Shown here piece by piece: positions 35,733 to 44,597 of a DNA stretch of 64,000 nucleotides. This DNA comes from Paraburkholderia xenovorans LB400 (GTDB lineage: Bacteria > Pseudomonadota > Gammaproteobacteria > Burkholderiales > Burkholderiaceae). Numbering within the stretch: the stretch's first letter is position 1; the number at the start of each line of letters is the position of its first letter. Position numbers and translations under genes: made by a program. The stretch lies in the NCBI RefSeq assembly GCF_000013645.1, contig NC_007951.1:1612001-1676000 (forward strand). Direction: 5' to 3'. The notes beneath the pieces are model-generated. The model worked only from the letters and a program-made list of their open reading frames with translations, was not told the DNA's origin and did no database searches.

Positions 35733-36626
35733 ATGCTCGACTATGCGTTGCTCGACGCACTGGCCGCCGTGGTGCGCCACGGCTCGTTCGATCGCGCCGC
35801 CGGCGAACTCAACGTGACGCCGTCCGCGGTGTCGCAGCGGGTCAAGCTGCTGGAAGAGCGCGTGGGCAGCGTGCTGGTGAAGCGCGGCCAGCCATGCGTC
35901 GCGACCACCTCGGGCGCGCTGCTGTGTCGCCATACCGAACGCGTGCAATTGCTGGAAGCGGAGCTGACCGGCCGCCTGCCGGCGCTGCCCGGCGCGCTGG
36001 TCGAACCGTGGCCCGCGCTGCGCGTGGCCGTCAACGACGACAGCGTGGGCACCTGGTTTATCGACGCGGTTGCGCAATTCTGCGTAGAGCGGGAAATGCT
36101 GCTCGATCTGGTGATCGACGATCAGGACCATACCGCGCAGCGGATTCGCGACGGCAGCGTGCAAGGCGCGGTCACCACGCAGGCCGAGCCGGTGCAGGGC
36201 TGCCGCTCCACGCGTCTTGGGCGGATGCGCTATCTGGCGGTGTGTTCGCCGGACTTCCTCGCACGTCACTTTGCCGGCGGTGTTACGCGCGAGAGTTTGC
36301 GGCGCACGCCGTGCGTCGACTTCAATCCGAAAGACCAGTTGCAAAAGCGCTTCATGCGCCGCATCACGCGCGCGGAACTCGATCCGCCGCTGCACTGGAT
36401 TCCGCATGTCGCCGGTTTCTTGCGCGCCTGCGTGACGGGCCTTGGGTGGGGCATGTGCCCGGAACGCATGATCGCCCCGCATCTGGCGAGCGGCGAGCTG
36501 GTGGAAATGGCGCCCGGCAAGCCCATCGATGTCGACCTGTACTGGCAGAGCTGGCGTTTGTCGATTGGCTGGCTCGACGATTTCGGCGCGGTGCTGCGCA
36601 AGCGGGCAGCGGAGTTTCTGGACTGA
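35733..36626 (+). CDS. argP: ArgP/LysG-family LysR regulator of the amino acid exporter
   Basis: A 297-residue LysR-type activator. The N-terminal helix-turn-helix reads YALLDALAAVVRHGSFDRAA and TPSAVSQRVKLLEERVG, the ArgP/IciA signature; the C-terminal domain senses basic amino acids in relatives. AAGGA lies seven bases before the ATG. It is divergent from the argO/lysE gene it would activate. The shared gap holds an AT-rich TTAATGCCGATTAAGG patch near the ATG that could be part of the operator. Confidence 0.9.
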   Translation: MLDYALLDALAAVVRHGSFDRAAGELNVTPSAVSQRVKLLEERVGSVLVKRGQPCVATTSGALLCRHTERVQLLEAELTGRLPALPGALVEPWPALRVAVNDDSVGTWFIDAVAQFCVEREMLLDLVIDDQDHTAQRIRDGSVQGAVTTQAEPVQGCRSTRLGRMRYLAVCSPDFLARHFAGGVTRESLRRTPCVDFNPKDQLQKRFMRRITRAELDPPLHWIPHVAGFLRACVTGLGWGMCPERMIAPHLASGELVEMAPGKPIDVDLYWQSWRLSIGWLDDFGAVLRKRAAEFLD

Positions 36627-36690
36627 AAGTCCAGCACGCACGATCAGGTGGCCGGCGAAAATGCCGCATACGTGCCGGTGCGTGCTTCGC

Positions 36691-38148
36691 TCAACTGCCG
36701 GGCAGATGCTTCGGAAAACGCAGACTGAATGTGGTGCGCGTGTGTGCCACGCTTTCCACGCTGCATTCGCCTTGATGTTCGTCCATGATCGATTTGACGA
36801 TGGCGAGCCCGAGGCCCGTGCCGCTCGCCGAGTTGTGCCGCGATGGATCGACCCGGTAGAAACGGTCGAAGATGCGCTCCAGGTGCGGACTGGCAATGCC
36901 GACGCCGGTGTCCGACACCGATAGCTGAACGTAGCGCCGGCGCTCGCCGCACTGTATGTTGACGGTGCTGCCGCGCGGCGCGTGGCTCAATGCGTTGGAA
37001 ATCAGATTGCTCAGCGCCCGTTGCACCAGCGGCACATCGCCTTCAAAACGCGCATGGCCCGATACCACGATCTCGACGCCGGCGTCCGCGGCCATGATTT
37101 CGTAGTAGCCGGCGATCCGCATCGCCTCGTTGCGTGCGTCGACAGACTGCAGCGTCAGCCGGCGGTGACCGCTGTCCGCGCGCGCGAGAAACAACATGCT
37201 GTCGATCAGGCGCGCGAGCCGCTGGAATTCGTCCACACTCGATTCGATCACGCCGCGATATTCATCGGCCGAGCGCGGTTGCGACAGCGCGACCTGCGCT
37301 TCGGCCAGTAAATTGGTGAGCGGGGTGCGCATGTCGTGGGCAAGGTCGGATGAAAATTGCGTGAGACGTGTGAACGATTCATGCAGGCGTGCCAGCATCC
37401 GGTTGAAGGCGCGGCTCAGTTCCTTCAGTTCGCCGGGCATGTCGTGCTCCGGCAGCGGCTGCGCAAGATGGCTGCTGCAGATCCGCTCGGCGCGCGCGGT
37501 CAAACAGGCCAGCGGCCGCAGCCCGAGGCGGGCAAGCGACCATGCAAGCAGCGCATTCACCAGCGTCCCGGCCGCGATCACGACCAGCACGTTGAGCGCG
37601 TAGGCGCGCAGCAACGCGCGTTCGCCGCGCGTGTCGTATTGCACGACCACGCGCACCTGCGTGCCGGACAAGTCGCCAAGCGGCGCCATCGCCACCAGAA
37701 AACGCAGCGGCTGTTTGTCGGCCGAGACGGACACGGGGGCGACGCCGGCGCGCACCGTCATCGTCTCCGCATTTGGCCGGTAGCCGCTGGTGCGCACGAG
37801 CGGTGCGCTTCGCGCGTCGAACAATGCGACATCGAGGTTCTTGTGTCCGTACAACTGGCTGTGCCAGGTCTCGCGATCGGCGCTGACCGCTGCGATGTTC
37901 GGCATGCTCCGCAGGCGTGTTTGCAGCGAGTCGACGATGGTGGCCATTTCACGCGCCGACGTGGCCTCCAGACGCGTTTGCAGGCCGCGGTGCAGCAGGA
38001 CGCCGTTGAATATCAGCAGTGCCGAAGTCGAAAGGGCGAACAGGACCGATAGCCTGGCGCGCAAGGTGCGCAGCAGAAATCGCGCGGGCGGCTTCATGGG
38101 CCGTGTTTTCGCGCGCAGACGCAGCGCCGTGAACAGACGTCGCATCAT
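36691..38148 (-). CDS. Heavy-metal sensor histidine kinase (CusS/IrlS/CopS-type)
   Basis: A 485-residue membrane sensor. Span 1 is at about residues 33-52 and span 2 at about 182-205, bracketing a periplasmic sensor of about 130 residues. A HAMP domain leads to the dimerisation/phosphoacceptor helix with H271 ([15 protein letters not shown]). The ATP domain shows N ([13 protein letters not shown]), DTGVGI and [12 protein letters not shown]. The start ATG overlaps the regulator stop as ATGA, so the pair is co-translated. It most resembles kinases for copper, silver, zinc or cadmium; the metal is not certain, but a copper pump gene lies nearby. Confidence 0.9.
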   Translation of the reverse strand: MMRRLFTALRLRAKTRPMKPPARFLLRTLRARLSVLFALSTSALLIFNGVLLHRGLQTRLEATSAREMATIVDSLQTRLRSMPNIAAVSADRETWHSQLYGHKNLDVALFDARSAPLVRTSGYRPNAETMTVRAGVAPVSVSADKQPLRFLVAMAPLGDLSGTQVRVVVQYDTRGERALLRAYALNVLVVIAAGTLVNALLAWSLARLGLRPLACLTARAERICSSHLAQPLPEHDMPGELKELSRAFNRMLARLHESFTRLTQFSSDLAHDMRTPLTNLLAEAQVALSQPRSADEYRGVIESSVDEFQRLARLIDSMLFLARADSGHRRLTLQSVDARNEAMRIAGYYEIMAADAGVEIVVSGHARFEGDVPLVQRALSNLISNALSHAPRGSTVNIQCGERRRYVQLSVSDTGVGIASPHLERIFDRFYRVDPSRHNSASGTGLGLAIVKSIMDEHQGECSVESVAHTRTTFSLRFPKHLPGS

Positions 38149-38828
38149 GGCGGCAACGCGTGGCGCTCTTCCAGCACGTAGCCCATGCCGCGTACGGTGT
38201 GTATCAGCCTGGGTTCGTAGTTGTCGTCGACTTTCGCGCGCAGGCGCCGGATCGCGGCATCCACGACGTTCGTGTCGCTGTCGAAGTTCATGTCCCACAC
38301 CTGCGAGGCGATCGTCGAGCGAGGCAGGATTTCACCCTGACGACGCATCAGCAGCCACAGCAGCGCGAATTCCTTGGCCGTGAGCAGGATCGTGTCGCCC
38401 TGGCGCGTGGCCTTGCGGCGCGTCAGATCGAGCACGAGATTCGACACCTGCAGCGAGGCGGCGTCGCGGGGTTGTCCGCGTCGCAGGATGGAACGGACAC
38501 GGGCCAGCAGCTCGGCAAAGTCGAACGGCTTGCCGAGATAGTCGTCGCCGCCCATTTCGAGGCCGCGCACCTTGTCGTCCACCTCGTCGCGCGCGGTGAG
38601 CAGCAGCACCGAGGTCGAATGCGTGCGGCGCAGGTTTTTCAGCACTGTCCAGCCGTCCTGGCCGGGCAGCATGACGTCGAGGATGATCAGGTCGTAGTCT
38701 TCCGTCAGCGCGCGATGCTGGCCCGTCACGCCGTCTGCCACCCAGTCGACGATAAAGCCCGCCTCGGTCAATCCCTTTCGAAGGTACGTGCCGGTTTTGA
38801 TTTCGTCCTCGACGATCAGGATACGCAT
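38145..38828 (-). CDS. Heavy-metal response regulator (CusR/IrlR/CopR-type, OmpR family)
   Basis: A 227-residue DNA-binding response regulator. The receiver domain has the phosphoacceptor D51 ([13 protein letters not shown]) and lysine in GKPF. The winged helix covers about residues 130-222 and ends [14 protein letters not shown]. The frame is open for 25 codons more, but the ATG at 38828 gives the standard start MRILIVEDE and has GGAGAG nine bases upstream. A CusR/CopR-like box at 39333 probably drives this unit by autoregulation. Confidence 0.92.
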   Translation of the reverse strand: MRILIVEDEIKTGTYLRKGLTEAGFIVDWVADGVTGQHRALTEDYDLIILDVMLPGQDGWTVLKNLRRTHSTSVLLLTARDEVDDKVRGLEMGGDDYLGKPFDFAELLARVRSILRRGQPRDAASLQVSNLVLDLTRRKATRQGDTILLTAKEFALLWLLMRRQGEILPRSTIASQVWDMNFDSDTNVVDAAIRRLRAKVDDNYEPRLIHTVRGMGYVLEERHALPP

Positions 38829-38850
38829 GGGTTCTCTCCGATGACGCTTG

Positions 38851-39246
38851 TCAGCGACCGATGCGCGTGGCGGAACTGCATGACATGGGGACGCGGAATG
38901 CATCGAGGTGATGATCGGCGGCAGACGGCGGGCTCGATGCCTGCGAGCGCGGCGATGCGCGTGTTATCGCGGAAGACACTTCAAGCGATAGCAGGCCGCG
39001 CGTAAGCACTGGGCCGTTCTGGCCGCCCGCTTGCCCGGCTGCGGCCGCGGATGCGGAGACGACCGCGCAGGACGGTTCGCCGCCGTCGAACAGCCCGTCA
39101 GGCTGATTCCACCAGAACGCCAGAGAGCTGATCGCAATGACAACCAGGGCGGCTGCCAGTGAGACGGGCTGTTCGATCTGAAGCCGCTCCCATTGCGCGG
39201 GGAAGCCCGCACCAAAATGGGTGATGCGCATTGTCAGGCTTCGCAT
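38851..39246 (-). CDS. Hypothetical single-span protein upstream of the metal two-component genes
   Basis: A 131-residue frame with one membrane span ([19 protein letters not shown], about residues 29-47) followed by a disordered Ala/Ser/Pro-rich tail with two cysteines. I do not recognise a family. It lies between a CusR/CopR-like box and the response regulator, on the same strand, 22 bases before that gene, so it could be the first gene of a metal-responsive operon. ATGs at 39264 and 39231 are alternative starts. It may instead be a chance frame in a leader. Confidence 0.4.
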   Translation of the reverse strand: MRSLTMRITHFGAGFPAQWERLQIEQPVSLAAALVVIAISSLAFWWNQPDGLFDGGEPSCAVVSASAAAAGQAGGQNGPVLTRGLLSLEVSSAITRASPRSQASSPPSAADHHLDAFRVPMSCSSATRIGR

Positions 39247-39265
39247 TCTTTGAAAATGCCGCATA

Positions 39266-39302
39266 CCGTACGAGTCGAAAGTAAAACGGTTTCATCGTAC
39301 GG
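39266..39302. repeat. Inverted repeat in the metal operon leader
   Basis: CCGTACGA (39266-39273) and TCGTACGG (39295-39302), perfect arms with a 21-base loop, between the CusR/CopR-like box and the first downstream gene. Confidence 0.5.
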
Positions 39303-39332
39303 TTACCTGATCTATATCAACATGAGAGCTAG

Positions 39333-39348
39333 ATGACAATTTCGTCAT
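39333..39348. promoter_or_regulatory. CusR/CopR-like operator
   Basis: ATGACAATTTCGTCAT differs by one base from the CusR/CopR box ATGACAANNTTGTCAT. On the minus strand a TATAGA, 24 bases nearer the genes, could serve as -10. It lies about 500 bases upstream of the response regulator ATG and about 90 bases upstream of the small membrane-protein frame. Confidence 0.65.
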
Positions 39349-39459
39349 ATATGGCGCGTGCATATTTTGTTTCGGTATCCGACGCGCCCGCCCGGTTTCG
39401 CATGGCCCGCTCATGCTTATGCTCATGTCTGGCGAGCCGCGCGTGCGGCCATGCGTTCG

Positions 39460-40848
39460 TCAGTGCAGACGGATCACCGGATGCACGCGCCTGCGCAGCC
39501 AGTGGCTCGCCGTATCGAGCGCCATGCGTGCGAATCCGGTCAGCGTCATGACGTGCCGGCGATAAATCAGCTTGTAGACCGCGGTAGCGAACCAGCCGTC
39601 GACGAACACCGGCTGCGTGAGCAAGCCGCCGCTGAGACTGCCGATCGTGCCTTCACGCCCGAAGCCGACCAGCGTGCCGGCGTCGCGATACACGAATTCG
39701 GGCAGCGCTTTGCCTGCCACGCGGCACTTCAATGCACGCGCGAGAAACAGCGCCTGCTGATGCGCGACCTGCGCACGTGGCGCGAGGAAGGCACCGGGGT
39801 TGTCGGCGGGGCAGGCCGCGCAATCGCCGAGACCGAATACGTTCGCGTCGTTCGTGCATTGCAGGGTGCGATTCACGCTTATCTGTGCGTTGCGGTTGAC
39901 CGCGATATCGTCCAGCGTGCGCAAAAGCGGCGGCCCCGCGATACCCGCGGTCCAGATCGCGATGTCGCTGGCGAGTGGGGAACCGCCGTCGGTCAGTACC
40001 GCGTCGGCGCGCACTTCGGTGACGCGCGTCGCGCTCAACACTTCCACGCCGAGGCTTTCGAGCATCCGTTCAGCGCGCGCGGAGATCGTTTCGGACAGGG
40101 CAGGCAGCACGCGCTCACTGCTTTCGATCAGACGGATGCGAAAGTCGCGCACGGGATCGAGCGAAAATGGACTGTAGCGATTCAGCAAACGCACCGTGTC
40201 GCGCAGCGCGGCGGCAAGTTCGACGCCGGTCGCCCCCGCACCGACGATGTTGATCGACACCGGCGTGTCCGCTTGCGCGGTGCGTGCGCGGCGTGCGTGG
40301 CTGGCGCGCAGGCAGGCGTCGAGCAGCTTGCGGCGGAAGGCTTCCGCATGCGCGACCGATTCGAGCGGCAACGCATGTTCGGCGGCGCCCGGCACACCGA
40401 AATACTGCGTGACGCTGCCCACGGCCAGCACCAATGTATCGAAGGCGATCTGACGGGCGGGCAGGATTTCGCGGCCGTCCGCATCACGCAGCGCGCTCAC
40501 GGTGATGTGGCGTTGTGTGCGGTCGAGCGCGGTGAGTTCGCCCTGTTCGAATTCGAAGCCGTGCCGTTGCGCCTGTACCGCGTATTGCAGTTGATGCGTG
40601 GCGGGATCGAGCTGGCCCGAAGCGGCTTCATGCAGCAGCGGCTTCCAGAAGTGCGTGGGCCAGCGGTCGACCAGCACGATCCGCGCGAGTCCGGCACGCC
40701 CGAGCGATTCGGACAGGCGCGTGGCGAGCCCAAGTCCGCCCACGCCGCCGCCGACGATGACGATCCGATGCCCGGCCGTGTTTTCGTTACGTTGCGCACC
40801 TTGCACGCGTTGCGTTGTTGCGCCTGCCTGCTGTTCGATCTGGATCAT
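39460..40848 (-). CDS. ndh: Type II NADH dehydrogenase (NDH-2)
   Basis: A 462-residue membrane-bound flavoprotein that passes electrons from NADH to quinone without pumping protons. The FAD-binding loop is IVIVGGGVGGLGLATRL, the NADH loop NIVGAGATGVELAAAL, and the quinone/FAD segment TNDANVFGLGDCAACP. A short amphipathic C-terminal helix (RMALDTASHWLRRRV) may anchor it to the membrane. GGAGGG precedes the ATG by eight bases. The gene is divergent from a LysR gene. Confidence 0.9.
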   Translation of the reverse strand: MIQIEQQAGATTQRVQGAQRNENTAGHRIVIVGGGVGGLGLATRLSESLGRAGLARIVLVDRWPTHFWKPLLHEAASGQLDPATHQLQYAVQAQRHGFEFEQGELTALDRTQRHITVSALRDADGREILPARQIAFDTLVLAVGSVTQYFGVPGAAEHALPLESVAHAEAFRRKLLDACLRASHARRARTAQADTPVSINIVGAGATGVELAAALRDTVRLLNRYSPFSLDPVRDFRIRLIESSERVLPALSETISARAERMLESLGVEVLSATRVTEVRADAVLTDGGSPLASDIAIWTAGIAGPPLLRTLDDIAVNRNAQISVNRTLQCTNDANVFGLGDCAACPADNPGAFLAPRAQVAHQQALFLARALKCRVAGKALPEFVYRDAGTLVGFGREGTIGSLSGGLLTQPVFVDGWFATAVYKLIYRRHVMTLTGFARMALDTASHWLRRRVHPVIRLH

Positions 40849-41006
40849 GATCGCTACCCTCCTGACGTTGTTCGCACCGGGGCGAGTGATGGCGCGGCGT
40901 GGAGCGCGCTACCGAAGATTCCCCGGCTCATCTGTCAGGCCAGTATAAAATCGGCAAAAACCGCAGCACAATTTAATGTTTATGCAGAATATATAGGTTT
41001 TCACTT
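40849..41006. promoter_or_regulatory. Divergent promoter region between ndh and a LysR gene
   Basis: A 158-base gap whose LysR-proximal half is strikingly AT-rich (about 40940-41006, with AATTTAATG and AATATATAGG). It must hold the promoters of both genes. I see no clean palindrome. Confidence 0.45.
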
Positions 41007-41978
41007 ATGTTAAAAGCCGCTACGTTTCGTCAGTTGAAGGCCTTGCATACGGTGGCGAAGCTCGGCAGCGTGTCGCGCGCGGCCGAAGAATTGCGGCTCA
41101 CGCAGCCGGCTGTTTCGCTACAGGTGCGTTTGCTGGAAGAGGCTGCGGGTGCGCCGCTATTGCAGCGCGTGGGACGTGGCGTGCAGTTGACCGCGGCCGG
41201 TGAGATTCTCGCCCGCTATGCGCTGGAAATCCTCGACCTGTGGAACGGCGCGGCGGACGATCTGGCCGCGTTGCACGGCGAGCAGGGCGGCACGCTGCGC
41301 ATCGGCGCGATCACCACGGCCGAGTACCTGATCCCGCCGTTTCTCGTGCGTTTCACCGAATTGCGTCCGCAGGTGAAGGTGCAGTTCAAGGTCGGCAATC
41401 GCGCCGACATCATCCGTATGCTGGCTACGCATGAAATCGATCTCGCGGTAATGGGCAGCGCGCCGCGCGAATTGCGCACGGTGGCGACCGCGTTCGCCAA
41501 ACATCCGATGGCGTTCGTCGCCTCGCCCGCGCATGCGCTGATGAAGAAAAAGCGCCTGTCGCTCGACGATCTGCAAAGCGCCAATCTGTTCGTGCGGGAG
41601 CGCGGTTCCGGCACGCGCTCCACCGTCGAGAATCTGTTTCGCCTCGCGGGCCTCAAGCTTCATATCGGCTCCGAACTGTCGAGCAACGAGGCGATCAAGC
41701 AGTTGGTCGAGGCCGGCCTCGGCATCGCGTTTCTGTCGCTGCACGCATGTTCGCTGGAGTTTCAGGCAGGCCTGCTCGCGTTGCTGCCGCTGCCCGCCAA
41801 TCCGATCGAACGCGACTGGTATGTGATGCATGTATCGGATAAACGACTGCCGCACGTGGCCAGTCTGTTCCGCGATTTTCTGATCGAGCACGGCATGTCC
41901 GGCGCGGTGCCGGTGCCGTTGCCGACTGTCGCGGCGGCAAGGAAGCGCCGCCAGGCGCGTCAGGCAGGTGGTGCTTAA
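41007..41978 (+). CDS. LysR-family regulator, CbbR-like
   Basis: A 323-residue LysR regulator. The helix-turn-helix is FRQLKALHTVAKLGSVSRAA and TQPAVSLQVRLLEEAAG. The effector domain (about residues 90-290) resembles CbbR/CysB-like proteins in LRIGAITTAEYLIPPFLVRF and GSGTRSTVENLF. A proline/arginine tail ends the protein. It is divergent from ndh, its most likely target. No Calvin-cycle gene is near, so the CbbR likeness is to the fold and not to the role. Confidence 0.88.
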   Translation: MLKAATFRQLKALHTVAKLGSVSRAAEELRLTQPAVSLQVRLLEEAAGAPLLQRVGRGVQLTAAGEILARYALEILDLWNGAADDLAALHGEQGGTLRIGAITTAEYLIPPFLVRFTELRPQVKVQFKVGNRADIIRMLATHEIDLAVMGSAPRELRTVATAFAKHPMAFVASPAHALMKKKRLSLDDLQSANLFVRERGSGTRSTVENLFRLAGLKLHIGSELSSNEAIKQLVEAGLGIAFLSLHACSLEFQAGLLALLPLPANPIERDWYVMHVSDKRLPHVASLFRDFLIEHGMSGAVPVPLPTVAAARKRRQARQAGGA

Positions 41979-41994
41979 GCCGTGTGAAAGGCGC

Positions 41995-42015
41995 GTGAGA
42001 AGCGAGTGAGAAGCG
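41995..42015. repeat. Short direct repeats
   Basis: GTGAGAAGCG occurs twice with one base between (41995-42004, 42006-42015), with weaker copies on both sides, just after the LysR stop. Confidence 0.5.
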
Positions 42016-42105
42016 CGTGAATTCTCGCTATTCGCTTCGACGTTTGTATTCACGCTGCGTCATTACGAGGCGCCAGGCGGGCTTCCAGCACGTCCGGCGA
42101 TTCTT

Positions 42106-42267
42106 ATGCGACGGCGCTTGCCGGTTACGTCGCCGGCGATGGAAGTGAAGGTTGGGCGGACGATATGTTTGCCCGCGGCGATTGTCTTTACCGTGGCGTC
42201 CGCGGTGTGGAGCGCGAGCCTGCTGTTCGTGGCCGGCTACGGCGCTCGAGCGGGCGCAGCGGCATGA
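42106..42267 (+). CDS. Possible 53-residue single-span membrane protein
   Basis: A short frame with a basic N-terminus (MRRRLPVTSP), a second in-frame ATG at 42139, one membrane span (ICLPAAIVFTVASAVWSASL through LLFVAGYG) and an Ala/Gly tail. No family is recognised and no strong ribosome site is seen. It fills the otherwise empty 306-base gap between two LysR genes. It may be real or chance. Confidence 0.3.
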   Translation: MRRRLPVTSPAMEVKVGRTICLPAAIVFTVASAVWSASLLFVAGYGARAGAAA

Positions 42268-42284
42268 CATCACGCATGCCGCAA

Positions 42285-43235
42285 CTAAAGCAGCAACTCG
42301 ATCGAATGAAACAGGCGGCGTTGCTCGGGGTCTGGCGAGCGCGCGCCTTCGTCGATTACTTCATGCAGGCATTCGAGAAAACACGCGGCCGCCGGACTCG
42401 TCGGCGCGCCGCGCCGTGACGTGATGCTGACGATGGTTTCGTCCACCGTCTCGCGCAGCGGCAGCGCCCACAATTGCTCCTTCGCGAGCGTCACTTCCAC
42501 GAGCGGCCACGGAAAAATGCTGAGCATGTCCGTATGCGCGAGCAGACCCAGCACGACCGCCAGCGAATGCGCGAGATGAATGGTGTGCGGCACCTGCATG
42601 CCGCGCTTGCGAAACACATTGTCCGAGATCGACTCGCGGCTCGCCGGATCCCAGTTCAATACCCATTCCGCGTCTTCCAGTTCGAGCAGCGTGCGGCAAC
42701 CGGCTTTCGGATGATCGCGCCGCGCAACCACGGCCGAATGCGTGGAAAACAGCGGCACGTTGTGAAATTCCGATTGCGGCGATGCGGGCGGCGGCCGGCC
42801 GATCGAAAAGTCGAGGCTGCCGTCGCGCAAACGCGGCTGCACGACCGCGAGCAGTCCTTCGAAAAATTCCAGCTGCACTTCCGGCATGCGCTGCCGGAAC
42901 CGCAGCACGGTGGGCGGCAGAAACGTCAACGCGACCCACGGCGTGACGCCGACTGTCAGTTTGCCGGCCGCGGCGCCGCGTAACGCTTCGATCTCGGCAT
43001 GCGCGCGCTGCAATTGCCCGAGCACCACGCGTGCATGCACGACCAATGCGCGGCCGAACTCGGTGAACGCGACGCCGCTCGCGCTGCGTACCAGCAGCGG
43101 CGCTTGCAGATCGGCTTCCAGTTCGCGCATGGCCTTGGTCACCGCGGCGGGCGACAGGTCCAGCGAGCGGGCGGCGGCCCGGATACTGCCAGTATCGGCA
43201 ATCGCCGCCAGGGTGCTGAGCTGATGCAGTTTCAT
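42285..43235 (-). CDS. LysR-family regulator of the M20 amidohydrolase operon (likely)
   Basis: A 316-residue LysR regulator with helix-turn-helix STLAAIADTGSIRAAARSLD and SPAAVTKAMRELEADLQAP. The effector domain shows VGVTPWVALTFLPPTVLRFR and is related to TsaR/AbgR-like regulators. I chose the ATG at 43235, which gives the normal MKLHQL start; 15 more codons are open upstream but cross a palindrome. It is divergent from an M20 amidohydrolase and MFS carrier, its probable targets. Confidence 0.87.
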   Translation of the reverse strand: MKLHQLSTLAAIADTGSIRAAARSLDLSPAAVTKAMRELEADLQAPLLVRSASGVAFTEFGRALVVHARVVLGQLQRAHAEIEALRGAAAGKLTVGVTPWVALTFLPPTVLRFRQRMPEVQLEFFEGLLAVVQPRLRDGSLDFSIGRPPPASPQSEFHNVPLFSTHSAVVARRDHPKAGCRTLLELEDAEWVLNWDPASRESISDNVFRKRGMQVPHTIHLAHSLAVVLGLLAHTDMLSIFPWPLVEVTLAKEQLWALPLRETVDETIVSITSRRGAPTSPAAACFLECLHEVIDEGARSPDPEQRRLFHSIELLL

Positions 43236-43257
43236 CTGATGAGGCGGGGATAAGGTG

Positions 43258-43272
43258 GCAACCGACGGTTGC
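43258..43272. promoter_or_regulatory. Candidate LysR operator before the M20 amidohydrolase gene
   Basis: GCAACCG-A-CGGTTGC is a perfect 15-base palindrome, 23 bases before the LysR ATG and 82 bases before the M20 start, in the divergent promoter gap. Confidence 0.45.
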
Positions 43273-43353
43273 TGCCGCAACGATTCTACGCCTGCCGCTG
43301 GAAAATCGGCGTCGTTATGCTGGGTTCACGCTTTTCATCGACGGAGACAGCAC

Positions 43354-44526
43354 GTGAACACTATGGCCATTCCGGCGGGCATCGCCGAACTCGAAGACGA
43401 AATGATCGCGCTGCGGCGCCGTATTCACGCGCAGCCCGAACTGGCTTACGAAGAGTTCGCCACCGGCGATCTGGTCGCCGAACGCTTGCAGGAGTGGGGC
43501 TACCGCGTGCATCGCGGGCTGGGTCAAACGGGTGTCGTCGGGCAACTGAAAGTCGGCACCGGCACGCGCAAACTGGGGCTGCGCGCGGACATGGACGCGC
43601 TGCCGATTCACGAAACCACCGGCCTGCCGTACGCGAGCAAGGTGCCCGGCAAGATGCACGCATGCGGCCACGACGGCCACACGGCCATGCTGCTTGCCGC
43701 GGCCAAACATCTGGCGCGGGAAAGGTGCTTCGACGGTACGTTGAATCTGATTTTCCAGCCCGCCGAAGAGGGTCTCGCCGGCGCGAAAAAAATGCTCGAG
43801 GATGGTCTCTTCGACCAGTTTCCGTGCGACGCCGTGTTTGCGATGCACAACATGCCGGGCTACCCGACCGGCAAGTTCGGCTTTTTGCCGGGCTCGTTCA
43901 TGGCCTCTTCGGATACGGTGATCATCAAGGTGACCGGCCGCGGCGGTCATGGCGCGGTGCCGCATAAGGCAGTCGATCCAGTCGTGGTGTGCGCGCAGAT
44001 CGTGCTGGCTCTGCAGTCTATCGTCTCGCGCAACATCGCGCCGCTCGATATGGCGATCATCACCGTCGGCGCGATTCACGCGGGCGAAGCGCCGAACGTG
44101 ATTCCGGAGACGGCCGAGATGCGCCTCTCGGTGCGCGCATTGAAACCCGAGGTTCGCGATTACTTGCAGGAACGCATCACGGCAGTGGCGTGCGGCCAGG
44201 CGGCCGTGTTCGGCGCGCACGCGCATGTCGACTATCAGCGTCGCTATCCGGTTCTCGTCAACGATGCGGCCATGACCGTTCTGGCGCGGCAAGTCGCGCT
44301 CGACTGGCTCGGCGAAGGCGGCCTGATTGCCGACATGCAGCCGCTCACCGGCAGTGAAGATTTCGCGTTCCTGCTGGAGCGTTGTCCGGGCAGCTACCTG
44401 ATCATCGGCAATGGCGACGGCGAGGGCGGCTGCATGGTCCACAACCCCGGCTACGACTTCAACGACGATTGCCTCGCCACCGGCGCGGCCTACTGGGTAA
44501 GACTCGCGCAGACGTTTCTGGTCTGA
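43354..44526 (+). CDS. M20-family amidohydrolase (hippurate hydrolase/aminoacylase type)
   Basis: A 390-residue cytosolic metallohydrolase of the M20D/HipO group, which cleaves N-acyl or N-aryl amino acid amides. Metal and catalytic motifs are in order: RADMDALPI, HACGHDGHTAMLL, FQPAEEG, and the dimerisation lid with GRGGHGAVPH. The C-terminal histidine lies in MVHNPGYDFND. The GTG at 43354 has GGAGA six bases upstream and is a better start than the ATG at 43363. An MFS carrier gene follows after 71 bases, and a LysR gene is divergent. The exact substrate is unknown. Confidence 0.88.
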   Translation: MNTMAIPAGIAELEDEMIALRRRIHAQPELAYEEFATGDLVAERLQEWGYRVHRGLGQTGVVGQLKVGTGTRKLGLRADMDALPIHETTGLPYASKVPGKMHACGHDGHTAMLLAAAKHLARERCFDGTLNLIFQPAEEGLAGAKKMLEDGLFDQFPCDAVFAMHNMPGYPTGKFGFLPGSFMASSDTVIIKVTGRGGHGAVPHKAVDPVVVCAQIVLALQSIVSRNIAPLDMAIITVGAIHAGEAPNVIPETAEMRLSVRALKPEVRDYLQERITAVACGQAAVFGAHAHVDYQRRYPVLVNDAAMTVLARQVALDWLGEGGLIADMQPLTGSEDFAFLLERCPGSYLIIGNGDGEGGCMVHNPGYDFNDDCLATGAAYWVRLAQTFLV

Positions 44527-44597
44527 GGCCGGGGCTTCTGCATAAGCGGGCAGCGCCGCGTATGCGCATCAGCAGCAAGAACATCACGGAGACACAG

